A DNA stretch of 64,000 nucleotides from Zelopaecilomyces penicillatus (lineage: Eukaryota > Ascomycota > Sordariomycetes > Hypocreales > Pseudodiploosporaceae). Shown one piece after another: positions 23,708-33,864 of the stretch. The notes under the pieces are model-generated. The model saw only the letters and a program-made list of their open reading frames with translations. It ran no database searches and was not told where the DNA came from. The stretch is from contig VCCP01000005.1 of the NCBI GenBank assembly GCA_005765155.1, positions 434,001 through 498,000 on the forward strand, read 5' to 3'. Each line of letters starts with the position of its first letter. Within the stretch, counting starts at the first letter, position 1. A program made the translations under genes and the position numbers.

Positions 23708-25357
23708 AGAGAATAGATAGTTGAGTCTTGGGCTAGAGAAGACAATCGTGAAAGAAGTGCTTGTTGCAAGTTACTAAAAATTAGCTGATGTCTGAAACCA
23801 TCAACACTCCACAATCTGTAGTCACTTTTGTCATATATGATATGAGTGTTTGCTTTTACTTTTGATTCTCCACCCACCCCGTTTTCATCTCGCTACCCAT
23901 ATTAGGGCTAGGTCCATCTCGGTAGATGCAACTAGACAGCCCTTGCTCCCGATCTGACATCCGCCAAGATTTCGGGGACTTGTGTGTGTGCTTGGGGCGG
24001 ATTCTTTCACTAGCACGTAACATGGCGTTCTTTTCCCTCCCGAGCCGGCGTCGCGGTAACATCTGCAGGACTGCTGCTTGCTTGCTTGCTATCAGTCTAT
24101 CGATTACGCCTTGTGAAACCAGATGAAGGGATGTCCAACTGGTGAAGCAGCCACGCAAAGAATGCATCTACCAGTACAGACTGGGACATGCATGTTGTTT
24201 AAGATCGGCATCGGCGCAAATTTATGATTGCATCGTGATGTAGGAATTATAATAGCTCATTGTTTGGTGTTGTAGGCCATCACCACTGGCCATCACCAGA
24301 TCAATTGTGTTTCGTTGGTATCCCAGAAAGTTCAACTCTACGACATCAGAAGTCAAGTGTCAGAATCAAGGTGAGACATGTGATGCCAAGCCTGGGATTT
24401 CGTGTGTGACTACATGGACAGGATTTTCGGGATACAACGCAGTGATGCTACTGGACCTTCAGTGTCGTCATAATATGTTCTTTATGACATCGCTCCTTGG
24501 TAGAAGAAAAATAACTTGTCCGGCAATGATCTTCCAACATCATCGATCCCAAACCAGCAGATATGGCTTTGACGCCTTCTACATGCTGATCGTCCCTCAT
24601 AGGAGCCAAATCCCTGCAACGAACAAGAGCCGTGTCGGAAAGCCATACTCTCCGAGACTCTGGCCCTGAGCTTGAGACAGTGTCTCTGTTATTCACGCGG
24701 TCCATCTTGAGGAGCCTGCATTGAGCACATACATGCCTACGTCGGCCGACATTTTCTTCCTACATCTGCCACAGTCTCAGCCAAGTGGGGTGGAACTTTT
24801 ATTTTCTTTGTTGGCCCTCAGCTGAGCAAGCAATGGCCCCATTATTATTTAATATTGTTCGACCTTCTTGTACTCGATACTTCCTCCAGGGTTGGCACCA
24901 CAATCTTCATCAAACATATCATGGGGTACGTACACGAACGTAACAACGCCAAGCTCCGGCCTGATGGATAATCGATGACCAGGGTGTCACTGAACCACAG
25001 GGATTGTGTCTCGGTCATTCTTAGGCCTGCCAACGCAATGTTGCCTTTTGGCCGGGGGTACGATGGAAGCTCTGACAGCAAGGCTTTACCTGTATGGGCG
25101 CATGCTGCATACATAGCGTTTCATGGATTTAGAAACGCGGGCCATTCGCGCATCCAACAGAAAAACAAGGTAGAGTCGATGGGATGGGATGGCCGTGAGA
25201 GAATCGGACTTTTCCGGTTAATGGCTTACCAACCCTATGCTACTTAGACATCCTGGGGTATTGTTACTCTGCCCATCTACAGAGTCTGTCCCCATTCACC
25301 CAGACCATCTTTCCAAGTACCACATCCTCTTGAGTCTCATGATTCTCGGCACCCAGC
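23708..25357. other. Intergenic region
   Basis: About 1.65 kb between the 2OG oxygenase and the A-T-R reductase, both rightward. The short open frames on both strands have no motif or splice support. Presumably it holds the oxygenase 3' UTR and the reductase promoter. Confidence 0.5.
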
Positions 25358-28300
25358 ATGGCATCCTTGACTCCTGAAAAGATTTCCGAGTTGCAGACTC
25401 TCTACGGCAAGCCAATCGTAATCGACGATGTTGTTCGATTGAGAGCCGCAGACGAGGAGCAAATACCCATCCTCGCATATCCTCGACACACAGACAGTGT
25501 CTGCAATTATGAGTATTTCACAGGAAAGCAATTTGATCGTCTCATAGATCAAGCTTGTTGGGCCCTTATTGAGGATGGATTCAAAGTCAATGAGCGGACT
25601 ATTGTGGCTCTTTATGCCGAGTCTGATCTCTCATACGCCGTCACTATGCTTGCTCTCTTGCGATTAGGATATAAAGTCATGACTATATCTGCGCGGTTGG
25701 GTGTTATGGCATGCAAGGGCCTGCTTGATAGTGTCGACTGCAAGAGAGTCTTCTTTGGGTCAGCCTCTCGTTTCAAATCCACCATTGGCGAAGCATGCTC
25801 CACTAAACCCAACATGATTCTGCGCCCGATGCTGAAAAGGTCAGAATTCGACAGACCTGAAACGCCTGTCGAGCCTTTGATGCGGTCTATTTCTGACAAA
25901 GAGGCCGACCAGAATGAGATAGCCTTGATTATGCACTCTTCTGGTTCTACTGGTCTTCCAAAGCCGCTATACCAGTGCCATGCGGGCTTTCTGGCGGATC
26001 TCCTTTTTGGCATGGGCTGCCACGCCTTTAATCCATTACCATGGTTTCACCTGCATGGCTTGCTTACATCCTTTCAGGCAATGTACAAGCGAAAGGTTGC
26101 CCATTTATGGAACGCCCATGTTCCCATGACGGCCGAAAAAATGATTTCCGCCATTAAGGATGTCAAGCCAGAAATTCTTCATTGCGTACCATACATCCTG
26201 AAGATCATTGCCGAGGTACCGGATGGTATAGAATTAATGCGTGGCTGCAAGTATGTCACCTCTGGAGGCGCCAGGGTTCCAGATGAACTCGGTGATATGC
26301 TCGTAAAAGAAGGGGTTCACTTGTCATCCACATTCGGTCTCACAGAAACCGGTCACATTGGCGATGCAATCCATCGCGAAACGGGGGATGATTCCTGGAA
26401 TTATATCCGTCTTCACTCAACAGCTTCACCACACATCGTCTTCAACAAAGTTGTGGATGAGACTGATGGAGAAGTGTACGAGCCGGTGTTCCTAAAGTCG
26501 CACCCTGCCCTAATGATGAGCAATTCTGACAATCCACCTGGCTCCTACCACTCCGGCGATTTATTTGTTCCCCATAGCAAAATCCCAGATGCTTGGAAAT
26601 ACATTGGGCGGAAAGATGATCGACTTACTCTAGCCAATGGAGAGAAGATTAACCCCATGGGCATGGAAGGCATTTTGAGACACCACCCTCTCACCAGAGA
26701 CGTGCTCATGTTTGGCAATGAAAAGTCTCACCCGGGAATATTGATCTTTCAGTCACAACTCGCTTTGGGAATGTCTCGCGACGAGTACATCAAGGCCATC
26801 GCCCCCGCCTTGGAAGAAGCCAATAGTTTAGCTGATGACTTTGCACGGTTGACACCCGATATGATGGTCATTCTGCCCCCAGACGTTGAATATCCGACCA
26901 CAGACAAGAACAATATAATCCGTGCAGCTGCATATCGAATTTTTGAGGGCCGCATCAATTCTGTGTATAGTTCAGATGACAGTCATACTGGTGTCACCAA
27001 CGGCGATTCAAGCAATGAGAATCTTGCAACACCCAGAACACGGTTACAGCTCGATGTTCCTGCGTTGCAGAAATATCTTCTAGAGCTCGTTGAAAAGGTG
27101 ACGGGGGTTGAGCTCCCAGATATCGACGCTGAATTCTTCGCATGTGGTGTCGACAGCCTGCGAGCAATCCAGATCCGAAAGGCGCTCCACAGAGATCTTG
27201 AACTCGGCGGCGCTTGGTTGCCGACCAATGTAGTCTACGACACACGAAACGTCTCAGGGCTCGCTGGAATGCTCTACTCTCTACAGAACAAGGAAACATC
27301 TCCCCCAAGAAGTGAAGGCGAGGTAGAGACTGAGGAACTCAAAGCCATGAGGGCTCTCATTAAGAAATATGGCCGCTTTGGACCTTATACTCGTGAAACA
27401 CAGCAAACACCCAAGGAAGATGTTGTGTTACTCACTGGAGTCACTGGTGCTCTCGGCGCTCACGTACTTTATCAGCTTTTACAAAAGTCAAGTGTGCGTC
27501 ACGTCTACTGCCTAGTCAGAGGTTCACAGGATTCTCGGAGCCGGGTCTTTGAATCCCTCCAAGAGCGAGGATTCAAAACGGCAGAACTGAGCGATGATAC
27601 AAAAGAGCGGTTCTCAGCTATCAATACAGACGACTTTAGTGCTGGGCACCTTGGTTTGCCCTTGGAGACGTATCATCAGATACGGAGCCAAGTGACCCTC
27701 ATCATCCACGCCGCTTGGCCAGTCAACTTCAACATCCCACTTGCTAGCTTCGAGCCTCATATCGCCGGACTATATAACATGCTCCAGCTCGCCTTTCAAA
27801 CACCCTGGAAAACTCCTGCGCGCGTCTTATTCGCCAGCAGTATCGCCACGGCGTACGGCACTCCTCGACAGCCAGACGGTACGCCAGCGTTTATTGGTGA
27901 AGGTCCGATCCCCAAACTATCCCATACTTTAGGCACGGGTTATGCGCGCTCCAAGATCGTGAGTGAGAAGATTTGTGAAAAGGCTGCGGCTGCTGGTGGC
28001 AAGGTTGCTGTGTTGCGGATTGGACAGATTGTTGGCGATGTCGAGAGCGGCATCTGGAACCCGAAAGAATCCATCCCGCTTATGATTCATAGTTCACTTG
28101 TTGTTGGGGTTTTGCCGTTGTTGGAAGGAGAGCAAGGATTTTGTCAGTGGGCGCCTGTTGATACAATGGCGGCGTCGTGTTTGCAAGCTGGTGATTGTCT
28201 GCTTGATCAGGTCTCGAGTGAAGCAAATGCCGACATTAGTGACACAGGGAGCAAAGTCAATGGCATTCACACTAATGGATTCCATACCAATGGTCTGAAT

Positions 28301-28753
28301 GGCACATCTAACAACCAAACTAGCAACGGCGCCGACAAGAAAGCCGGCATTCTCGGCAATCCCGCCCCCATCACCAGCGTTGGCCAGGTTCGTTTCTACA
28401 ACCTCGTCCCTCCACACTCACATACCTGGAACGAAGGTGTTCTACCAGCTCTAAGAGCCTCTGGTCTTCAATTTGAAGCCGTCTCATTCTCAGAGTGGCT
28501 ACAGAAGATTGAGTCGCAGGCAGCTGAAATGAATGGCGCCGCAGAAACCGCGCTGCCGGCTCTCAAGCTGGTCGACTACTACAAAGCATTATACCAAGAA
28601 CCTACTGGAAAGTTCTCCATTGTTCATTTCGACACGTTCAAAAGCTGTCGTGACCTTGCGGCCTTGCGGGATTGTCCGCATGTGGTTGACAATGGTCTCG
28701 TCGAGAAGTTTTTGAAGTCTTGGATGAAAGTGTGGCAAAAGTGTGAAAATTAA
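25358..28753 (+). CDS. NRPS-like carboxylic acid reductase (A-T-R)
   Basis: Adenylating reductase expected to activate a carboxylic acid as AMP ester, load it on a phosphopantetheine arm and release it as aldehyde using NADPH. Intronless, 1131 aa. The adenylation domain has HSSGSTGLPKP (residues 193-203), the TFGLTETG block and YIGRKDDR. The thiolation site is Ser600 in FACGVDSLRA. A C-terminal extended-SDR reductase has TGVTGALG (693-700) and the catalytic pair Y862/K866 (YARSK). There is no condensation domain. Known fungal relatives reduce aryl or amino acids. Next to a 6-MSAS-type PKS an aryl acid is an attractive substrate, but that is inference. Oddity: a low-complexity HTNG/LNG-rich insertion within the reductase domain at about 28,255-28,330. 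Confidence 0.9.
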   Translation: MASLTPEKISELQTLYGKPIVIDDVVRLRAADEEQIPILAYPRHTDSVCNYEYFTGKQFDRLIDQACWALIEDGFKVNERTIVALYAESDLSYAVTMLALLRLGYKVMTISARLGVMACKGLLDSVDCKRVFFGSASRFKSTIGEACSTKPNMILRPMLKRSEFDRPETPVEPLMRSISDKEADQNEIALIMHSSGSTGLPKPLYQCHAGFLADLLFGMGCHAFNPLPWFHLHGLLTSFQAMYKRKVAHLWNAHVPMTAEKMISAIKDVKPEILHCVPYILKIIAEVPDGIELMRGCKYVTSGGARVPDELGDMLVKEGVHLSSTFGLTETGHIGDAIHRETGDDSWNYIRLHSTASPHIVFNKVVDETDGEVYEPVFLKSHPALMMSNSDNPPGSYHSGDLFVPHSKIPDAWKYIGRKDDRLTLANGEKINPMGMEGILRHHPLTRDVLMFGNEKSHPGILIFQSQLALGMSRDEYIKAIAPALEEANSLADDFARLTPDMMVILPPDVEYPTTDKNNIIRAAAYRIFEGRINSVYSSDDSHTGVTNGDSSNENLATPRTRLQLDVPALQKYLLELVEKVTGVELPDIDAEFFACGVDSLRAIQIRKALHRDLELGGAWLPTNVVYDTRNVSGLAGMLYSLQNKETSPPRSEGEVETEELKAMRALIKKYGRFGPYTRETQQTPKEDVVLLTGVTGALGAHVLYQLLQKSSVRHVYCLVRGSQDSRSRVFESLQERGFKTAELSDDTKERFSAINTDDFSAGHLGLPLETYHQIRSQVTLIIHAAWPVNFNIPLASFEPHIAGLYNMLQLAFQTPWKTPARVLFASSIATAYGTPRQPDGTPAFIGEGPIPKLSHTLGTGYARSKIVSEKICEKAAAAGGKVAVLRIGQIVGDVESGIWNPKESIPLMIHSSLVVGVLPLLEGEQGFCQWAPVDTMAASCLQAGDCLLDQVSSEANADISDTGSKVNGIHTNGFHTNGLNGTSNNQTSNGADKKAGILGNPAPITSVGQVRFYNLVPPHSHTWNEGVLPALRASGLQFEAVSFSEWLQKIESQAAEMNGAAETALPALKLVDYYKALYQEPTGKFSIVHFDTFKSCRDLAALRDCPHVVDNGLVEKFLKSWMKVWQKCEN

Positions 28754-28967
28754 ATGAATAAATAGGGTAATATGCAGTATTCTGATAATCACAATGTAAA
28801 ATTGATTGCAAAAGATTTTCTCATTTAGTGAATATTATGTGAAGTAATTGGTAGTCATGCTACTGGTGAAAATGATGTCAATTAATTTCATGCTCGGGAT
28901 GTTCAGCATGGGTTTCTTCTTGTAATATAATGAGACGAAATCGTTTTATTTAGGAATCATATGCAGT

Positions 28968-30550
28968 CTACCAATGGTCCTCAATCGCCATGGTGCCGCT
29001 CTTTGTCACCATAAACTCATCAACTGCCACATCCTTGCCGCTCTCTTTGCCATGTCCGCTCTCTTTCATCCCCCCAAACGGAGCTTCAGCGGCGGAACTA
29101 TTTCCAGTATTCTAGTAAAGTTTAGTCGATTGGCATAGCTCAGATGATTTATGGGAAAGGGCATACGTACCAGGCCAATCATCCCGGCCTCCAGCTTCTC
29201 AAACATCCTCCACAGGCGATCAACATTCTTGGTAAAGACATAGCTAGCAAGACCCATACTTGTATCATTAGCCCTGGCTACAACCTCGGCCTCGGTATCG
29301 AAGACAGATACTCCCAGGAGCGGCGCAAATATCTCCTCCTTGCTCATGAGCATATCGTCAGTAATACCCGTCATTATTGTCGGTGCCATGAAGTAACCCC
29401 CTCGACTACCATGTACGTCATCTGCTCTGCGGCCATTCCCAAACACTATTTTCGCGCCTTTAGCGAGCGCATCTTGAACCATCTCCTCTGCCTTGTCCAG
29501 CGCTCGAGGGGTGGTGACAGGGCCGAGTGTCGCGTTCTCTTCAGTTGCGTGGCCAAGTTTAAGCTGTGCAGTCCGTTTAGTGACCTCGTCGACAAACTGG
29601 TCATACACACCCCGCTGAACATAGACTCTGTTCGCAGTAATACAAGCTTGACCAGCATGACGCCACTTCAAGCCCATGAGCTGGCCAATCGCCTGATCCA
29701 TGTTGGCATCGTCAAACACGACAAAGGGGCAGTTCCCGCCCAGTTCGAGAGTAGACTTCTTTAGATTCCTGGCACATAGCCCTGATATAATCTTTCCCAC
29801 TCGGGTGCTACCCGTGAAGCTGACCTTTTTAACCAAAGGATGCAAACACAGCGCCTCGGCCACTTCGGGGGTACCTTCAAGACTAGTTGTGAGAACGTTG
29901 AGAGCGCCAGGAGGGAACCCGGCGCGAATGGCAAGCCTCGCCAGACATAATGCCGTGATTGGTGTCTCGGGGGAGGGCTTGACAATCATCGAACAGCCTG
30001 CAGCGAGAGCTGCACTCGCTTTTCTGACTGTGAGGGCGAGGGGGAAATTCCACGGCACGAGGGCAGCGGCAACCCCAATGGGCTGTTTGATGGTGATGGC
30101 GCGTTTTCCAGGAGTGGCCGAAGTGATGAATGCTCCCTGAATCCTGTCTGCCTCGCCAATGAACCACCATGCAAATGATGCCGCATAGTCAACTTCCCCA
30201 TAAGCCTCAGTGAGCGGCTTTCCTGTCTCGTGTGCTAGAATAATAGCCAGATCCTTTCGTGCATCAAGCATCAATTGGTGCCACTTTGCAAGACATTGAG
30301 CGCGCTGCCGCGGTGTCCATTTTGAGTATTTCTGGAACGCTTCGTGGGATGAGACCACGGCGCTGTCGACATCCTCCACCCGAGCGTCTGGACAAGAAGC
30401 CCAGACCTGCCCTGTGCCGGGATCTACCACCTGGAAGCGGTTCCCTGACTTGGCGGAGATGGAATTGCCATTGACCACGAAGTCAAAGTCCCCCAATGAT
30501 TTGTCATGTAATTCAAAGGGGGGTGATGTGTTGTAAGTTGCGTCTGTCAT
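28968..30550 (-). CDS. NAD(P)-dependent aldehyde dehydrogenase, succinate-semialdehyde-dehydrogenase-like
   Basis: Oxidises an aldehyde to the acid. Exons 29171-30550 and 28968-29111, intron 29112-29170 (59 nt, GTACGT...CTAG). Using the 3' exon restores the conserved ending (NTGNSSAAEAPFGGMKESGHG) that the unspliced frame lacks. The product is 507 aa. Motifs: cofactor region PWNFPL (166-171), FTGSTRVGK (245-253), general-base Glu269 in LELGGN and nucleophile Cys303 in GQACITANR. It sits tail-to-tail with the A-T-R reductase, only 214 nt away. A reductase that makes aldehydes beside a dehydrogenase that oxidises them suggests redox trimming or detoxification of pathway aldehydes. A housekeeping GABA-shunt role is the alternative. 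Confidence 0.9.
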
Positions 30551-31093
30551 GGCGGAGATGGTGATGAGTTATTACAAGGCGACTTTGTTTGGAGGGTGGG
30601 GATTAGTTAGTGAGTGGGAAATAAGTATTGTTCTTTGAGGGAGTCTTGGAGCAATTATGCTGCAACAATGAGAATTTCTGATGGATGTATTTTCACATCA
30701 ATATCAATTGGAGAATTAGGAGGCTATTATTGTAAGTTGGAGGACACTATGAAACTTCGTCTTTGACCGATGGTGGCTGGTCCTGTGGCCAATAATTCAT
30801 CCCTGTGACGGGTGGGGGGCCGAGTTCGGGGAGGGGAGATTCACAGTCGGGTATTATTATACGGATGCAGTACTCCGTAATGATATGGCGGATGGCGGGG
30901 GTGAGATGTGAAGTATACCATACTCGGAATTCTTCCTTTGACATCCACAATTGCAACTGGTCCGCGGAACAGTCCTGTGAGCTTGATACCGCGCATTGAT
31001 GGTTAATCGGCTTGCGCTAGGACCTTTGGTATCTTATGCTACGCGTGGCTGATTGCTGAACTCTACGGATATCGTGTGCCAGAAAGAATGTTC
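30551..31093. other. Intergenic region
   Basis: 5' flank of the aldehyde dehydrogenase. No gene seen; G-rich blocks at about 30,590 and 30,810 are unremarkable. Confidence 0.4.
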
Positions 31094-31128
31094 ACTGAAA
31101 AGTTCATGTTGTATCTTTTTGTAATACA

Positions 31129-31944
31129 GTGTCAATACACCTGCGCACGCGCCGGATATTGCACGTAACCCTTAACCGTCTGGCCACGGTCGCGATCACG
31201 GCCCGCTTCACAAGCACACAACTACCACGGTCGATACGAGAACACATATCGATTATTTCACAATGCCTTTATTTGAGACGCCAGAGTTATCGCCTGGACG
31301 AGCTTGCAAGCACAATATCAGTATGCGATACGCAAGTCTTTCCCGACGCATTTCTTCTACAGCTAGACATACTCAAGGACGCGGGACTGGAGTGGGATGA
31401 TACCGCCTGGAGGATTTGCAAATGTCCCGACAGTGATGATGACGAGGCGCCTTCAAGGCCGACACTCATACCACCACCATCAAACCACGCGTCTAGTGTG
31501 TCACTGCTGACAGGAGAAGGTGGACATGATCAAGAGAAGGAGATAACAGAGGTGACACCAACCTTGCCAGCAAAAGCCAGCACTGCCCAATCTCCGCCAT
31601 CTCATCTATCTCGTGCATCACCAAAACTCGGGCAAAATACAAAACGTCCATCACAAAGCCCTAAACCACCGCGAACAACATCTTCCGAGACATATGATGC
31701 CCATTCCAACTCTATAGATAATCCTTCCACGGAAAGCTCATCTCAATAAGGTATAAGTAAGAGTACGGCACAAAACATTGTAGATGACGATGCTCGTCAG
31801 ACTGCAAGTTCCTTTGTACCTAGAAACTGGCCTCCCTGTGATGACAATGTTGATGACGACGATGGCGATGAGTGGTCAGATATGAACCATGACCGCAACC
31901 ACAAACGCCGAAGAAGAAAAGAGAGTATAAGTAGTAAACCTTGA
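31129..31944 (+). pseudogene. Unrecognised ORF interrupted by one in-frame stop
   Basis: A single reading frame runs from about 31,097 (after an upstream TGA) to the TGA at 31942-31944, broken only by a TAA at 31747-31749. The first part (206 codons from a GTG) has an Arg-rich start, a region with hydrophobic positions (DAFLLQLDILKDAGLEWDD) and a Ser/Pro-rich tail. After the TAA the same frame continues with acidic DDDD-type runs and ends in a basic HKRRRRK cluster. No ATG in this frame starts the conserved-looking part and no intron removes the TAA. The acidic and basic tail composition is not random-looking. It could be a decayed gene or a chance open frame. No family recognised. Confidence 0.3.
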
Positions 31945-32247
31945 GACATTGCAGAGGTATGCATACATAATTGGACATCTTATTGCTTGGTAAATACTGA
32001 GAGGATTCTTTTACGCCTTGGAGTCTTCAGGGTAGGACTAATGGTGCACAAGGTGGCACTCGTGAACTCGTAGACCGGCTCTATATACCTAATACCAAAC
32101 ATTTGAGAGTAATCCTAATTATCTAGAATATCTAGTAATCCGTGATATTATTGGGGCTTTTAACAAAATCATGATGCTTTTATTTCTTCTTCATATTATT
32201 GGCTATATATCACACACATATGTAAGGCGTCATCCCACCATCGGATA
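31945..32247. other. Intergenic region
   Basis: A+T-rich spacer downstream of the interrupted ORF and of the short-chain dehydrogenase (convergent). No gene seen. Confidence 0.4.
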
Positions 32248-33115
32248 TTAAACACAACGTCCACCATCAACCTCAATGTTGGTTCCTGTAATAAACGATG
32301 CCTCGTCGCTCGCGAGGTAACAGCATGCATTGGCCACATCTGCGGGTGTAGATGGGCGACCCAACGGTACTGTTGCGATGAAGCCCTCTCTGTTTTCGGG
32401 AGTATCTGGTTTGCCAAGGAACAAGTGTGTCCTGTGTGCATGGATAACTCTAGTTAGTTGACTGTTCTTGATATCATTTAAAAAACAAAATACTTGGATA
32501 CTGAAATTGTCCAAATAAATAAAACTGCAGTTAGATCACTTACATTCCTGTGCTTCCAACCACCGGCGACACGGCATTGAAGCGAATCTGCTTTGGCCCA
32601 AACTCCACCGCCAACGACTTCGTCGCTGTAATCACAGCTCCCTTGGACGCATTATACCACGTCAACCGCGGGCGCGGTCGAATCCCCGCCGTCGAAGCCA
32701 CCTGAATAAAACACCCCGGACGGTTCTCTTTCAAAAAATACGGCAGCAAAACAGCCGTAGAGATGAAGATGGACTTGACATTCACATTCATAACCAAGTC
32801 GAATTCTTGCTCCGTCACATCCTCAGTCGGCTTATTGGGGTACGTAATACCCGCGTTGTTGACCACAATGTCAAGACCTCCAAACTTTTCCAATGAGAAT
32901 GCTAGGAGAGCTTCCCAATCTGCTCTCTTTGTGACATCGCCTTTCAAGAATAGACAGCCGAGTTCAGAGGCAGTTGCTGTGCCGGCTTCTTCTGAGAGAT
33001 CAGCGACAATGACGTTGGCGCCTTCTTGGATGAATTTGGCGACGATGCCTTTGCCGAATCCGGATGCGCCGCCGGTGATGATGGCGACTTTGTCGTTGAG
33101 ACGCTGGGTAGCCAT
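32248..33115 (-). CDS. Short-chain dehydrogenase/reductase (classical SDR)
   Basis: NAD(P)(H)-dependent alcohol/ketone oxidoreductase, 251 aa, the typical size. Exons 32544-33115 and 32248-32431, intron 32432-32543 (112 nt, GTAAGT...CACAG). The splice completes a Met codon and links SPVVGSTGM to THLFLGKP. Motifs: Rossmann glycine motif TGGASGFGKG near residue 15, NNAG at the end of beta-4, catalytic Ser in VASTAG, YNASK as the Tyr-Lys pair, and the C-terminal end ITGTNIEVDGG. It resembles 3-oxoacyl-ACP reductase/glucose-dehydrogenase-type SDRs. It shares a 749-nt divergent promoter with the isopropylmalate-dehydrogenase-like gene, which suggests co-regulation. The substrate is unknown. Confidence 0.9.
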
Positions 33116-33864
33116 TTTGTGAGAGTTCCTTTTTATTTTATTTTTTGAAGAAAAGTTTAAGTTTCTCTTCTAGATTGTGAATAGAGATGATGGTAACGTT
33201 AATTGAGTGTTTTAACAAACTCACTCTTCTCTATCAATGATGAAAATAGCTCGAATTCGGTATAACGCACTTTTCGATCCTGTGATGCCAATAAAGTATG
33301 ATGCTGAATTACCGGGCCGTCGCATCGCCCAAGTGGAGAGTCCGTCCATATACACGGTGGATAATGGTAAACCTGCCTATTTTTAAGGCCCCGGACGGCT
33401 CACGGCTCACATACGATTCATTACCCCTCAACCACCCCTCATCTGGTCGGTAGTGGGGAAATAAAAAGATCCTGTGAGATGCATGAATTTCATCATCACT
33501 CACTGGAACCTCGTCGTCCTCGGTGGGGTTCCGTTGGTCGGTCCACAATCCCCGCATCCTCCACACCCGCTGCGCCTTTGCAAGCCACATGTTTCTCATC
33601 TCATCACAGGAACCGCCTTCTAGGACAGGGGGGAGAGGAATTTCTGAACATCGTTTCCGAGCTTCAGTATCCGAACCCCGAGCACAACAGTCTTTGCTTG
33701 CCGATCTCGGACAGCTGCTTACACGTTCATCTTCGTTATAGAGTGGACGACACTGTCAGTGCTGTGATATCTATCTGGTCAGTTCTGATAGACTGTTGTC
33801 TCCAAACCCCGAGTTATAATATTTTCTATTTTCTTGTACAAGGAAAGACCATTATCAAATTGCA
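33116..33864. promoter_or_regulatory. Divergent promoter between the SDR and the IPMDH-like gene
   Basis: Head-to-head spacer of 749 nt. No coding sequence with motif support. It must contain the promoters of both flanking genes; individual elements could not be assigned with confidence. Confidence 0.5.

Noticed and set aside
29144..29764. 206-codon plus-strand open frame
   Set aside because: Antisense to the aldehyde dehydrogenase, whose catalytic motifs and splice site fix the coding strand.
31747..31793. GTATAA...TTGTAG as an intron rescuing the interrupted ORF
   Set aside because: The in-frame TAA lies before the donor, so splicing would not remove it; the interval is also too short for a normal intron.
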